From Billgrantia antri (lineage in GTDB: Bacteria; Pseudomonadota; Gammaproteobacteria; Pseudomonadales; Halomonadaceae): a DNA stretch of 64,000 bases. Location of the stretch: contig NZ_JAHYCA010000003.1 in NCBI RefSeq assembly GCF_019430905.1, forward strand, positions 186,001 to 250,000. The letters run 5' to 3'. Below the pieces are notes generated by a model. It ran no database searches, had not been told where the DNA came from, and worked only from the letters and a program-made list of their open reading frames with translations. Positions 55,797-64,000 of this stretch are shown one piece after another; within the stretch, counting starts at the first letter, position 1; each line of letters begins with the position of its first letter. The position numbers and the translations under genes were made by a program.

Positions 55797-56483
55797 TTAT
55801 TCCCTCAGCCAGCCAAACGCATTTTCCAGGAACGCTTCCGCCTCCTCCTGTACCGGTATGCCATGGCACATGATGACATTGGTAGGTTCCCATTCGAGCA
55901 TTCGCTGCAGGCATTGACGGGCCTGGCGATGGCGCAGCAGGAATGACTGGCGATAGTCGAGCGGGGTTTGCCCATGGGGAGCCAGCACTCGCCCCAGCCG
56001 GGCCAGTATCCGATGGAAGCGTGAAAGGGAGTTCGGATCGAAGTTCTCCACCAGGTCGCCGAAGATGAGGGTCCGGGAGGGTCGATGGAAGAATACGACT
56101 TCATCGAACAGTCGGCTGCCCTGGAAGATGAGCTGGTCGATTGCGTCGGCCCAGAATGGCTCCGGACGATCTTCCAGTTCCTTGTGAAAGGCCAGATCCT
56201 GCCGCTTTCGGCTAAGGCCGGGTGGCGCGAAACTCAGGGTATTCGTGTAGGCGGCCTGCCATTGAGCCCAGTACAGGTGGTGAAGGGTGTTGGGCGATAC
56301 CAGGTACCTCGGCCGTCCCAAGGATTCCACGGCCTGGGCGACTCTTGGGGTCAAGTCGATCGGCGAGTGAATGAAGAGATCATCGTCAGGCAGCCGCACG
56401 ACGGTCATGCGCGTCGGGAATGGCATGCTGAACCAGCGCACAACGGGGCCTTCCACGATCCATACGTTTTCCGCAACCTGCAT
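55797..56483 (-). CDS. DUF4336 metallo-beta-lactamase-like protein
   Basis: A 228-residue protein that matches DUF4336, a degenerate metallo-beta-lactamase-like family. Family segments are NVWIVEGPVVRWFSMPFPTR, LFIHSPIDLTP and LVSPNTLHHLYWAQWQAAY; TLIFGDLVENFD is the late motif. The HxHxDH zinc signature is absent, so hydrolase activity is doubtful. GGAG precedes the ATG at 56483. Confidence 0.75.
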   Translation of the reverse strand: MQVAENVWIVEGPVVRWFSMPFPTRMTVVRLPDDDLFIHSPIDLTPRVAQAVESLGRPRYLVSPNTLHHLYWAQWQAAYTNTLSFAPPGLSRKRQDLAFHKELEDRPEPFWADAIDQLIFQGSRLFDEVVFFHRPSRTLIFGDLVENFDPNSLSRFHRILARLGRVLAPHGQTPLDYRQSFLLRHRQARQCLQRMLEWEPTNVIMCHGIPVQEEAEAFLENAFGWLRE

Positions 56484-56536
56484 GACTCCGTTCACGCCTC
56501 TCTCCTCAACCGTTTTCGACGCCTTGTCTTCGCTCG

Positions 56537-56728
56537 CTAGAACATCCGCTCCCCAGGCAGCCTGGATGCCTGGCGAAGCCACTCTTCCAACTGGGCTTCG
56601 TCGATCGGCTCATCCTGGTGGATGTGGAGGTAGCGCGTATTGGGATCCTTGGAGGCGACAGGCGGCGGTGGCTCCAGCGATGCGCCGTTGCGAGGCCAGA
56701 CAGTCGGCGTATCGCTGACGAGCCGCAT
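56537..56728 (-). CDS. Small hypothetical protein, possibly a truncated DUF1801-like gene
   Basis: A 63-codon frame. The second half, RYLHIHQDEPIDEAQLEEWL, looks like a genuine folded tail (beta strand plus amphipathic helix) resembling the C-terminus of DUF1801-type proteins. The first half is proline-rich and may not be natural. It could be a remnant. Confidence 0.35.
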   Translation of the reverse strand: MRLVSDTPTVWPRNGASLEPPPPVASKDPNTRYLHIHQDEPIDEAQLEEWLRQASRLPGERMF

Positions 56729-56870
56729 CCACTGGCGCCGCCCTACTCACTGTCACCAAGCATACCAGCTACAGGTTAGGCGAAGACTTGGCCACTCGAT
56801 GATACGAAGCCGGTATCGACCATCGCCAGCTGGTCGATACCGGCTTTCGGAGGGCATGGCAAGGCTGCGC

Positions 56871-57239
56871 TCATCGGTGAATGATCTCCCCCTTGAGCGA
56901 ATAGGCGATGCCCAGCACTTCGTCGCAGACAGGGCGCGGATACTCCATCTCGTTCATGGCCTGCATGATGTCGTCCATCACGGCCACGTATTCGGCCGCG
57001 CTGACGTTCATGCCGGTGTGGGTCTCGATCATCGAGCGGCCGGTGTACTCCACCGGCCCGCCGGAACCTGCCGCGATGAACTCCTTGACCTTGGTGCGGG
57101 CCCGGTCCAGCGCCTCTTGATCGAGGGCTTGGTAGCGTGGGCCGGCGACCTCGTTCTGCAGGTGGAGTTCGACGATGCGGTCGCAGAGCTTGTCAATACC
57201 GTCGCGACCGCCGAGTCTGTCATAGAGGGTTTCGTTCAT
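56871..57239 (-). CDS. Group I truncated haemoglobin
   Basis: A 122-residue 2-on-2 globin with LYDRLGGRDGIDKLCDRIVE at the N-terminus and the proximal histidine in ETHTGMNVS. Truncated haemoglobins bind O2 and NO and often detoxify NO. The ATG at 57239 follows AAAGGAG. It is divergent from a large TPR regulator with two palindromes in the shared promoter region. Confidence 0.85.
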   Translation of the reverse strand: MNETLYDRLGGRDGIDKLCDRIVELHLQNEVAGPRYQALDQEALDRARTKVKEFIAAGSGGPVEYTGRSMIETHTGMNVSAAEYVAVMDDIMQAMNEMEYPRPVCDEVLGIAYSLKGEIIHR

Positions 57240-57273
57240 GGCGAAATGCTCCTTTTCGAGATTCGTGTTCGGG

Positions 57274-57317
57274 TAGGTGCCGGGGCACCTACTAAAGGGC
57301 GTAACAATCCTTGTTAC
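57274..57317. promoter_or_regulatory. Two perfect palindromes in the globin/regulator promoter region
   Basis: TAGGTGCC-GG-GGCACCTA at 57274-57291 and GTAACAA-TCC-TTGTTAC at 57301-57317 have perfect arms of 8 and 7 bases. They lie in the 100-base gap between divergent genes. They are candidate operators. Confidence 0.55.
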
Positions 57318-57339
57318 AACCGCAACAAAGGCAACTCCG

Positions 57340-59400
57340 ATGACGGAAGCGGACCTCTCCTCGATTCGCACCGCCCTCGACGCCGGCGACTTCAAGCAGG
57401 CCCAGCAGCTGCTCGCCGAGATTGCGATGCCGCCCTCGTCCGAGCTGCTGGCGCTGCGAGCCCAGGCGGCTTACGGCACGGGCGACCTGGAAGGCACGCT
57501 GGCCGCCTATGGCGAGCTCTACCACCTGCACCTGGAAGCGAACCGCCTCCATGAGGCAGCCTTTGCCGCCGTCATGGTCGGCATGTACCTGATGATGGAC
57601 ACCGGCCTGATGGCCACGGTCCGCGCCTGGCTATCGCGGGCAGAACGCCTGGTACAAGACGCGCCGGACAATCCCGTCTGGGCATGGCTCGCCGCCGTGC
57701 GCACCTATGAGCGCCTGATGTGCGGCGACATGCCGGGCACGGCGCAGTGGGCGCAACGGGCCATGGACGAAGGCCAACGGCACGGGCTGGTCCCGCCACA
57801 GATCATCGGGCAGGTGGCCATGGCGCGGGTCCGCATCCATGACGGCGACCTGGAGGAAGGGCTGAGTGCGCTGGACGACGTCGCCGTGGAGCTGAGCTCC
57901 GGCCATCTCGACCCTCTCACTACGGGACAGATGTGGTGCGAGGTCATCTGCGCGATGCAGTGGATCGGCCAGCACGATCGCGCCGAGGAGTGGACCGAGG
58001 CGATGGAGCGCTGGCGCCATGGGGCGGCGTTCGGTGGGCTCAACGGCCGCTGCCGGGTGCACCGCGCGGAAATCATGCGCTTGCGCGGGCCTTGCGACGC
58101 CGCCGAGCAGGAGGCTCTGCTGGCCTGCGAAGAGCTGCGCCCGTGGATGCGGCGGGAGTACGGCTGGCCGTTGACCGAACTCGGCAACGCGCGGCTGCGC
58201 AAGGGTGACTTCGCCGGTGCCGAGGAGGCGTTTCTCGCAGCGCATCAGAACGCCTGGCTGCCTCAGCCGGGCCTGGCGCTGCTGCGATTTGCCCAGGGCC
58301 GGGTCGACGAAGCGCTGTCCATGATCAACGGTGCCCTCGACCACCCGTTCGACGTGCCGTCGAAGGAGCGCCCACCTTCGGGAGGCCTGCAGCGGGCTCC
58401 CTTGCGCGATGCCCAGGTGGTCATCGCGCTGGCGGCCGGAGACGGCGACACGGCCCGCACCGCCGCGGCCGACCTCGCGGAGATTGCCGGGACGTACCGC
58501 AGCCGCACGCTGCAGAACTCAGCGCTCGCCGCGCAGGGTCGCCTGGCGTTGTACGACGGTCAGACGAGCGATGCGATACGGCTTCTGAGCGAGGCCGTCA
58601 TGGAGTGGGTCGCGCTGCGCATGCCGTTCGAGGCAGCGCAACTGCGCATCGAACTGGCGGCGGCGCACCGTGCGGCGGGCGACGAGAAGACGGCCGAGCT
58701 GGAGCTCGACGCAGCATGTCGAGCCTTCGAGACCCTGCATGCCCTGCCCTGGGCGGAACTGGCGCGAGAACACCTGCCGGCCATGCCGGCGCGGCAAGCG
58801 GCCGAGCCCGAGCAATGCCTCTTCCGCTGCGAGGGAGACATGCGCACGGTGACGTTCGACGGCCTCACCGTTCACCTGAAGGATCTCAAGGGCATGCACT
58901 ACCTGGAACGCCTTCTGACCGAGCCCGGCCGGGAATTTCATGTGCTCGATCTGGTGGCCGTGGAGCGTGGCTCGCTCCCGGTCGGCGGCGCTGCGGAGGG
59001 TACCCGAAGCGATGTCCATTACGAACGGGGTCAGGCGGGGTTGGAAGTGTTCGACTCGAAGGCGCGTGAGGCCTACCGACAGCGACTCGCCGAGACCGAA
59101 GAGGACATTGCCGAGGCCGAGGCGAACAATGACTTCCACCGTGCTGAGCTGGCGCGTGCCGACCGTCAGTTCCTGATCGATGAGCTACGTCGCGGGGTCG
59201 GCCTGGACAGCCGGGCCCGAACCGTCGGTGACGGTCTGGAACGCGCTCGCACCAGTGCCACCCGCTCGCTGCGCTACGCCCTCAAGCGAATCTCGCAGCA
59301 TCACCCGAGCCTCGGCGAGCATCTGGCGCGAACGATCCGCACCGGCAGCTATTTCGCCTACGAGCCCGACCCTCGCGCGCCGGTGCACTGGATGACCTGA
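57340..59400 (+). CDS. TPR protein with C-terminal winged-helix-like regulator domain
   Basis: A 686-residue protein. Residues 1-500 are TPR-like helical repeats (SELLALRAQAAYGTGDLEGT and others). Residues 510-600 hold a domain with DGLTVHLKDLKGMHYLERLL, which looks like a winged helix. The end (SLRYALKRISQHHPSLGEHL then RTGSYFAYEPDP) is found in many large actinobacterial and proteobacterial regulators. There is no ATPase motif. The ATG at 57340 follows AAAGG; an in-frame GTG upstream overlaps a palindrome and is unlikely. Its divergence from the globin suggests it regulates the globin or senses its ligand. Confidence 0.65.
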   Translation: MTEADLSSIRTALDAGDFKQAQQLLAEIAMPPSSELLALRAQAAYGTGDLEGTLAAYGELYHLHLEANRLHEAAFAAVMVGMYLMMDTGLMATVRAWLSRAERLVQDAPDNPVWAWLAAVRTYERLMCGDMPGTAQWAQRAMDEGQRHGLVPPQIIGQVAMARVRIHDGDLEEGLSALDDVAVELSSGHLDPLTTGQMWCEVICAMQWIGQHDRAEEWTEAMERWRHGAAFGGLNGRCRVHRAEIMRLRGPCDAAEQEALLACEELRPWMRREYGWPLTELGNARLRKGDFAGAEEAFLAAHQNAWLPQPGLALLRFAQGRVDEALSMINGALDHPFDVPSKERPPSGGLQRAPLRDAQVVIALAAGDGDTARTAAADLAEIAGTYRSRTLQNSALAAQGRLALYDGQTSDAIRLLSEAVMEWVALRMPFEAAQLRIELAAAHRAAGDEKTAELELDAACRAFETLHALPWAELAREHLPAMPARQAAEPEQCLFRCEGDMRTVTFDGLTVHLKDLKGMHYLERLLTEPGREFHVLDLVAVERGSLPVGGAAEGTRSDVHYERGQAGLEVFDSKAREAYRQRLAETEEDIAEAEANNDFHRAELARADRQFLIDELRRGVGLDSRARTVGDGLERARTSATRSLRYALKRISQHHPSLGEHLARTIRTGSYFAYEPDPRAPVHWMT

Positions 59401-59539
59401 CGACTATAGGGACACATACTTCCTGCTGAGACGCACTTCCCAAAGGTACTCTAAAAGAACCATACCTATCGTGTTGGCGATACCACTCCTCTATACTCGC
59501 CCCATGACTTACATTCTTTAACATGATTCGGCGCGCCTG

Positions 59540-60247
59540 ATGACGCATCGCCCCGCCCCACATGTATTCAGACCCAGTCGCCGCCGATTCTTGGCTGGCC
59601 TGGGGGGGCTGTTGCTGGCCGCCGGGCTGGGATTCAATCCAACGGCGCTCGAGGCCCGAGTCAACCGCACACGCCTGCGCGACAGCATGCAGCGTCTCTA
59701 CGGCAGTTCGGGTCTCGCCATTCTCGAAGAGTGGTTCTCACTGCTCGACCGGCTACAGACTGCCGACCTCGACACCCAGCTGCGTGAGGTCAACGAGTTC
59801 TTCAATCGCCGCGTGCGCTGGCTCGAGGATACCCAGATCTGGGGCGCCGAGGATTTCTGGGCCACACCGCTGGAAACCATGGGCAAGCGCCAGGGCGACT
59901 GCGAGGACTACTCGATCGCCAAGTACGTGACGCTCAAGGAACTCGGCGTGCCCGGCTCCCGACTGCGCATGATCTATGTTCGTGCCCGCATCGGCCGCAG
60001 CCAGATCGTGCAAGCCCATATGGTGCTGGGCTACTACGAGGTACCTACGGCAGTGCCGTTGATCCTCGACAATCTCGTGCCTTCCATCACACCTGCCACC
60101 CAGCGTACCGATCTCGACCCCGTGTTCAGCTTCAACAGCGAGGGCCTGTGGGCCGGCGGCTCCAGCCAGTCGCGGGCCGATCCGGTGGCACGGCTGTCAC
60201 GCTGGCGCAGCGTGATCGAACGCATGCAGCAGCAAGGATTCATCTGA
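59540..60247 (+). CDS. lapG: LapG-like transglutaminase-type cysteine protease
   Basis: A 235-residue bacterial transglutaminase-like cysteine protease (BTLCP). The catalytic triad is C121 in QGDCEDYS, H160 in QAHMVLGYY and D177 in LILDNL. The N-terminus S-R-R-R-F-L-A-G-L-G-G is a Tat-type export signal, so the enzyme is periplasmic. LapG cleaves the N-terminal region of a giant LapA adhesin to release cells from biofilm, unless held by LapD. It precedes lapD by 76 bases. No strong ribosome-binding site is seen. Confidence 0.9.
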   Translation: MTHRPAPHVFRPSRRRFLAGLGGLLLAAGLGFNPTALEARVNRTRLRDSMQRLYGSSGLAILEEWFSLLDRLQTADLDTQLREVNEFFNRRVRWLEDTQIWGAEDFWATPLETMGKRQGDCEDYSIAKYVTLKELGVPGSRLRMIYVRARIGRSQIVQAHMVLGYYEVPTAVPLILDNLVPSITPATQRTDLDPVFSFNSEGLWAGGSSQSRADPVARLSRWRSVIERMQQQGFI

Positions 60248-60323
60248 TGACGAAGCCACACGACAAGAAGCGACCGATAAAGCGGCACGAATCAGGGCGT
60301 TCATTTCCGGGGGAAACGAAGAC

Positions 60324-62237
60324 ATGTCATTGATCAAGCAGCTCTGGCTGACCATAGCGACCCTGCTGCTGCTGGCCTTCGTCGGCAGCCTGCTCATCGG
60401 CGTGTCGAGCAGCCGTCATTACATCGAGCAGGAAATCGAGATCAAGAACAACGACAACGCCAATGCACTGGCCTTGTCGATGAGCCAGATGGAGAAGGAT
60501 CCGGTCATTCTGGAGCTATTGCTGGCCGCTCAGTTCGATACCGGGCATTACCGTCACATCGAACTACGCGATGCCGCAGGCGATATCATCGAGCAGCGCA
60601 CTGCCGGCGAGTATATCGATGACGTGCCGGACTGGTTCGTCAACTTGGTACGTTTCGACGTGCCCGCAGGCCATGCGGTGGTGCAGGACGGCTGGCAGCA
60701 GTACGGCACCCTGGAACTGGAAAGCCAGCACAGCTTTGCCTACCGCTCTCTATGGCGCAGCACCCTGGAGCTGGCCGGCTGGTTCGCGCTTGCCGGTGTC
60801 GCCAGCCTGCTGCTGGCGAGCTGGATCGTGTGTACCATACGCCGCCCGCTGCGCAATGTGGTGAGCCAAGCGCAGGCCATCGGTCAACGCCGCTTCACTA
60901 CGGCCAGCGAGCCGCGCACCCGGGAGCTGCGCGAAGTCGTCCAGGCCATGAACCAGCTCTCGCTGGCGGTCCGCCAGATGCTAGGCCAAGAGAGTGACAA
61001 GCTCGACCAGCTGCGGCGGCGCATGCAGCATGACCCGGTTACCGATACTCTTACCCGGGCGCCGTTCCTCGACCAGTTGCAGGCGCATCTCAAGAGCGAG
61101 AAGGACGATGCCAGCGGCACCCTGGCCCTGGTGCGGGTCGCGCGCCTGGCCGAACTCAACCAGCAGCTAGGGCATGCGGCAACCGATGCCCTGCTGGCAC
61201 GGCTGGCACGGCGTCTCGAGCAGATCGCCAGGGCTCATGGCCATGGCACGGTTGGCCGCCTCAACGGCAGCGATTTCGGTGTGATCCTGCCGCGTCACCA
61301 CGATCTCGAAGCGATTGGCGAAGCTCTCAAGCAACAGCTCGAAGCCCTGAATGGCGAGCAGGAGTTCAGTCCCTCCCTACCCTCCGCTCTGCGTCAGTAC
61401 AGTCAGAGTGAACGCCAGGCCGAGCTTTTGGCCAGCCTCGATGGCGCCTTGGCATCGGCGGAAACACGCGGTGAGAATGGTCAGGAGATCGTCGACCAGC
61501 CCGCCAGCAACGTGCTCTTCACACGTCATGACGAATGGCGTCAGGCCCTTGGCGATGCCCTCCGCCAAGGCGTCCTCCTGGCACACTATCCCGTGCTCGA
61601 TGCGCAGGGTCAGTTGATTCACCATGAGGTGCCGTCACGACTGCGCCTGAAAGGCGAATGGCGTCCGGCGGGGGTCTTCCTGCCTTGGGTATCGCGTCTG
61701 GCGATGGCGCCGACACTCGACCTCGCCGTGGTCTCTGCGGCGATCGCCGACGTCGAGTCCAGCGGTAAGGCGGTGGCAATCAACCTTTCCGCCGAATCGC
61801 TCAATGATGGCCACTTCGTCGGTGAGCTGCTCTCTCGCGTCAGTGCTCACCATGGCATTGCCGACAGGCTATGGTTCGAGCTGCCACAGTCCGTTGCCAT
61901 GCAACAGCCCCAGGCGCTGAAGACGCTCTGCCATGCCCTGCTTGGGCTGGGCTGCCGGGTCGGCCTGGAACACGTCGGCACGCAGTTCGGCAAGATCGAG
62001 GGGCTGCAGGACCTGGGCCTGAGCTTCTTGAAGGTTGAAGGTGCGCTGAGCCAGGAGATCGAGAGCCGCAGCGATCAGCAGAGCCTGCTGCGCGGCATGG
62101 CCACACTGGCCCACTCTCTTGGCATCATGGCCATTGCGGAAGGCGTGGAAAGCCAGGGAGCCGCAAAGACGCTCTTCGAGCTGGGGCTGGATGGCGTGAC
62201 GGGGCCGGGAGTGCGTGAACACGGCGTTCACGGGTGA
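60324..62237 (+). CDS. lapD: LapD-like c-di-GMP receptor
   Basis: A 637-residue inner-membrane receptor. It has a first transmembrane helix at 8-28, a periplasmic domain up to about 148 that binds LapG, a second helix at 150-172, HAMP, a degenerate GGDEF (RLNGSDFGVI) near 312 and a degenerate EAL (HHEVPSRLR) near 433. With both catalytic signatures lost, it binds c-di-GMP and sequesters LapG at high c-di-GMP, keeping the adhesin on the surface. GGGGGAAACG precedes the ATG. Confidence 0.92.
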   Translation: MSLIKQLWLTIATLLLLAFVGSLLIGVSSSRHYIEQEIEIKNNDNANALALSMSQMEKDPVILELLLAAQFDTGHYRHIELRDAAGDIIEQRTAGEYIDDVPDWFVNLVRFDVPAGHAVVQDGWQQYGTLELESQHSFAYRSLWRSTLELAGWFALAGVASLLLASWIVCTIRRPLRNVVSQAQAIGQRRFTTASEPRTRELREVVQAMNQLSLAVRQMLGQESDKLDQLRRRMQHDPVTDTLTRAPFLDQLQAHLKSEKDDASGTLALVRVARLAELNQQLGHAATDALLARLARRLEQIARAHGHGTVGRLNGSDFGVILPRHHDLEAIGEALKQQLEALNGEQEFSPSLPSALRQYSQSERQAELLASLDGALASAETRGENGQEIVDQPASNVLFTRHDEWRQALGDALRQGVLLAHYPVLDAQGQLIHHEVPSRLRLKGEWRPAGVFLPWVSRLAMAPTLDLAVVSAAIADVESSGKAVAINLSAESLNDGHFVGELLSRVSAHHGIADRLWFELPQSVAMQQPQALKTLCHALLGLGCRVGLEHVGTQFGKIEGLQDLGLSFLKVEGALSQEIESRSDQQSLLRGMATLAHSLGIMAIAEGVESQGAAKTLFELGLDGVTGPGVREHGVHG

Positions 62238-62258
62238 GACAAGACACCCTGCTAGCGA

Positions 62259-62283
62259 AACGGCCGGCATTGCGCCGGCCGTT
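62259..62283. terminator. Terminator between lapD and the convergent small gene
   Basis: A perfect 10-bp stem AACGGCCGGC/GCCGGCCGTT with a 5-base loop, followed by TTCGTTC. It sits between the stops of lapD (62237) and the small gene (62297). Confidence 0.8.
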
Positions 62284-62296
62284 TTCGTTCGTAGCC

Positions 62297-62623
62297 TCAA
62301 ATGGTGTCGTTGTCCTCTTCCGACATCAGCCCGACGCTGTTCCTGCGCTTGCGCAGCGACTGGCGCTCCATCAGCTTCTGCTGGGCGGGCTCGGGCAGGT
62401 CGGTAAAACTGATCACGCCCTTGTCCATCAGCACGTTGATCACGTCTTCGAGTACCCGCACGAAAGCCAGGTCGGATTTGGATAGCGCCAGGTTCTCGGC
62501 GTCATCCTCCGCGACGAAGCTCTGAAGCTCGGGTGAACACGGCGGCACGAATTCACGGCACTCTGCCGTTGCCTCACGGCTAACTTGCACGACCTGGCCC
62601 GATTCGTTGCGCTTGATGTACAT
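62297..62623 (-). CDS. Small conserved cytoplasmic protein next to the adhesin gene
   Basis: A 108-residue protein, N-terminus MYIKRNESGQVVQVSREATA. The rest is mainly helical and acidic (DLAFVRVLEDVINVLMDKGV) with a basic segment near the end. It matches a small family often mislabelled 'tryptophan synthase subunit beta-like'. It is co-directional with the adhesin gene, 90 bases beyond its stop, separated by a terminator. Function unknown. Confidence 0.6.
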   Translation of the reverse strand: MYIKRNESGQVVQVSREATAECREFVPPCSPELQSFVAEDDAENLALSKSDLAFVRVLEDVINVLMDKGVISFTDLPEPAQQKLMERQSLRKRRNSVGLMSEEDNDTI

Positions 62624-62661
62624 GGCTCTGCCCTTGAATGGTCCTTACGTAGAGTAACAAA

Positions 62662-62690
62662 CGCCCTGCCCGGTGTCTCCAGGCAGGGCG
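62662..62690 (-). terminator. Terminator of the RTX adhesin gene
   Basis: A perfect 9-bp stem CGCCCTGCC/GGCAGGGCG, 23 bases after the adhesin stop, followed on the minus strand by TTTGTT. Confidence 0.8.
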
Positions 62691-62712
62691 CAGTGTCTAG
62701 CTCAACGGTACG

Positions 62713-64000
62713 TTACTGGTCGATTTGCAGTTGCCCGCTCTCCAGCATTTCCTGGAGGAAGTCCGCCGAGCTGACTTCTCCCATGTTGTAGTTCTCGAGC
62801 ACGATCACCTGGGTGGCGTTGCTGCCGTCCACATTGATACCGCCTTCGTGGTTGATATAAAGCACGGTATCCGAGCCCTGCTGTGCCGCGACGATGAAGC
62901 TGTCGATGGTTTCGACACTTTCACTCTGCAACAGGTCCGCCAGGTCCAGCACGTCCTCGCCGATACCGAAGTCCTTGATGGTATCGACGGCCGGTGTGCC
63001 CTCCCCGCCTTGGTCGCCCAGGCTCCACAGGAAGACATCATCGCCATCGCCGCCGATGAGGATGTCATCGCCTTCGGTACCGTGTACCACGTCGTCACTA
63101 TCAGTGCCGGTGATCTCATAAGTACCGTCTTCGGTGGTCTTGACCGAAACCGTGAACGCTGCGGTCGCCAGATCCCCGTCTGCATCCGAGCCGGTCAGCT
63201 CAAAGTCGAGTTGGTAATCGTCCGGGTAGATCTGGGTCACGTAGCTGGTCGAGAGTCCATCGATCTTGAAGCTGTTATTACCAGCCGGACGCAGTTCCAT
63301 ATAGTCGAGATTGAGGGTCGGGTCGATATTGAAGACGAACTCCCCATCGGCGGTCGCCAGTGTGGCCGTATAGACCTGCGACGACCCATCCTCGTCATAG
63401 ACGGTCAGCTTGGCCTGGTCACCCGCCCTGGTCCCTCCCGTGCCGGATACACTGAAGACGAAGGAGGAAATACCGATCACTCCCGCATCGCCCACGGGCC
63501 GGACATCAAACCTCAGCATGTCATTCTTGTTGCCCTGCACCACGTTAGAATGCACGCCCAAGTCCGTTGACGACAGGCTGACATTCGCTCGACCACCGTT
63601 ACTGAATGCCTCGACGGCGAGTTCAAACTTTCCATCGAAGACATCCGCTGAGAACAGGTAGGCGTCCTTGCCCCCTTCCTTGTAGAAGCCATCTGGATCG
63701 AAGGCGCTCAACAAACTCTCTATTTCCGTCTCGACGACAGGAGCGGGAGATACCAGTTCGAAGCTGTAGGTAGCATCGGCGTTCAATGTGAGATGGAAGA
63801 ACTCAAAGGAACCCGATTGCGCAGTGTAGGTAATCGAGGTCAAGGATGTACCGGTAATGATCAGCTCGTAGCCTGCCGGCATTCCCGACCAGATCAGTGA
63901 ACTTTCACCGAAGCTGTCGAGGAAGCCTTGGCTATCAGCCCCCACGTCGAATTCATAGACACCATCGTACGCTCCGGCTACGTTCCCGATAGCCAGGTTG
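62713..64000 (-). CDS. lapA: RTX adhesin (LapA-like), C-terminal part
   Basis: The last 429 codons of a larger surface protein that runs off the right edge of the window. It includes Ig/cadherin-like beta domains (YQLDFELTGSDADGDLATAA), then a calcium-binding RTX nonapeptide stretch GTEGDDILIGGDGDDVFLW and a C-terminal region typical of type I secretion signals (TIKDFGIGEDVLDLADLL). Type I-secreted giant adhesins with this C-terminus are the LapG/LapD substrates, and lapG and lapD lie next to it. The LapG cleavage site would be at the N-terminus, outside the window. Confidence 0.88.
   Translation of the reverse strand, partial: NLAIGNVAGAYDGVYEFDVGADSQGFLDSFGESSLIWSGMPAGYELIITGTSLTSITYTAQSGSFEFFHLTLNADATYSFELVSPAPVVETEIESLLSAFDPDGFYKEGGKDAYLFSADVFDGKFELAVEAFSNGGRANVSLSSTDLGVHSNVVQGNKNDMLRFDVRPVGDAGVIGISSFVFSVSGTGGTRAGDQAKLTVYDEDGSSQVYTATLATADGEFVFNIDPTLNLDYMELRPAGNNSFKIDGLSTSYVTQIYPDDYQLDFELTGSDADGDLATAAFTVSVKTTEDGTYEITGTDSDDVVHGTEGDDILIGGDGDDVFLWSLGDQGGEGTPAVDTIKDFGIGEDVLDLADLLQSESVETIDSFIVAAQQGSDTVLYINHEGGINVDGSNATQVIVLENYNMGEVSSADFLQEMLESGQLQIDQ

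Overview
The window looks like a chromosomal segment of a moderately halophilic gammaproteobacterium, most likely Halomonas or a close relative. This is inferred from the high-GC background, a complete Mrp-type Na+/H+ antiporter operon, a leucine/isovalerate degradation operon, a tripartite tricarboxylate transporter and a LapG/LapD/RTX-adhesin module. No rRNA, tRNA or CRISPR array was seen. No integron integrase, transposase or phage gene was recognised.

Layout. 1-2500: start of a Tat-exported protein on the minus strand behind a sigma-54 promoter, divergent from an AcoR-like sigma-54 activator. 2771-8543: mrpA(B)CDEFG, with overlapping genes. 8554-15485: a thiol/redox locus with an AhpD-like protein, a cysteine synthase-glutaredoxin fusion, a BTAD/SARP-like regulator, a duplicated DUF4242 protein, an OsmC protein and a flavoprotein monooxygenase. 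Matching arrays of CCACGC repeated every 12 bp lie before the fusion gene and before osmC, so the regulator may control both. 15568-20365: TIM-barrel amidohydrolase, GntR regulator and tctCBA. 20369-22411: LysR regulator divergent from an SbtA-like transporter. 22520-29584: liuABCDE with a LiuR-like palindrome upstream and two 85-nt structured repeats between genes. 29639-36676: small membrane protein, a short orphan ORF, a lipoprotein and a VgrG-Rhs fusion effector. 36937-44656: AlkZ-like protein, Stf0 sulfotransferase, a Rhodococcus Vap-like protein, an FAD oxidoreductase and a large HTH-ATPase-TPR regulator.

44687-49843 is the most unusual part: a lower-GC stretch whose minus-strand genes are separated by attC-like hairpins. 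It parses into five consecutive gene cassettes with no integrase in view, that is, a CALIN (cluster of attC sites lacking an integrase). The cassettes carry (a) a HEPN-like gene interrupted by one in-frame amber codon, (b) a polytopic membrane protein, (c) a small protein whose reading frame runs through its attC into the next cassette, (d) an unknown protein and (e) a two-gene unit of a helical membrane-anchored protein plus a HEFSH/ELDAD zinc metallopeptidase. Cassette (e) is the best candidate for an undescribed system, possibly a stress or defence module.

49951-57239 holds a cold-shock/DUF1294 protein, katG, a methyltransferase, a sigma-factor remnant, DinB, GFA and metallo-beta-lactamase-fold proteins and a truncated haemoglobin. 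57340-59400 is a TPR regulator sharing a palindrome-rich promoter region with the globin. 59540 to the end is the biofilm-adhesion module: LapG protease, LapD receptor, a small conserved protein and the C-terminal part of an RTX adhesin running off the window.
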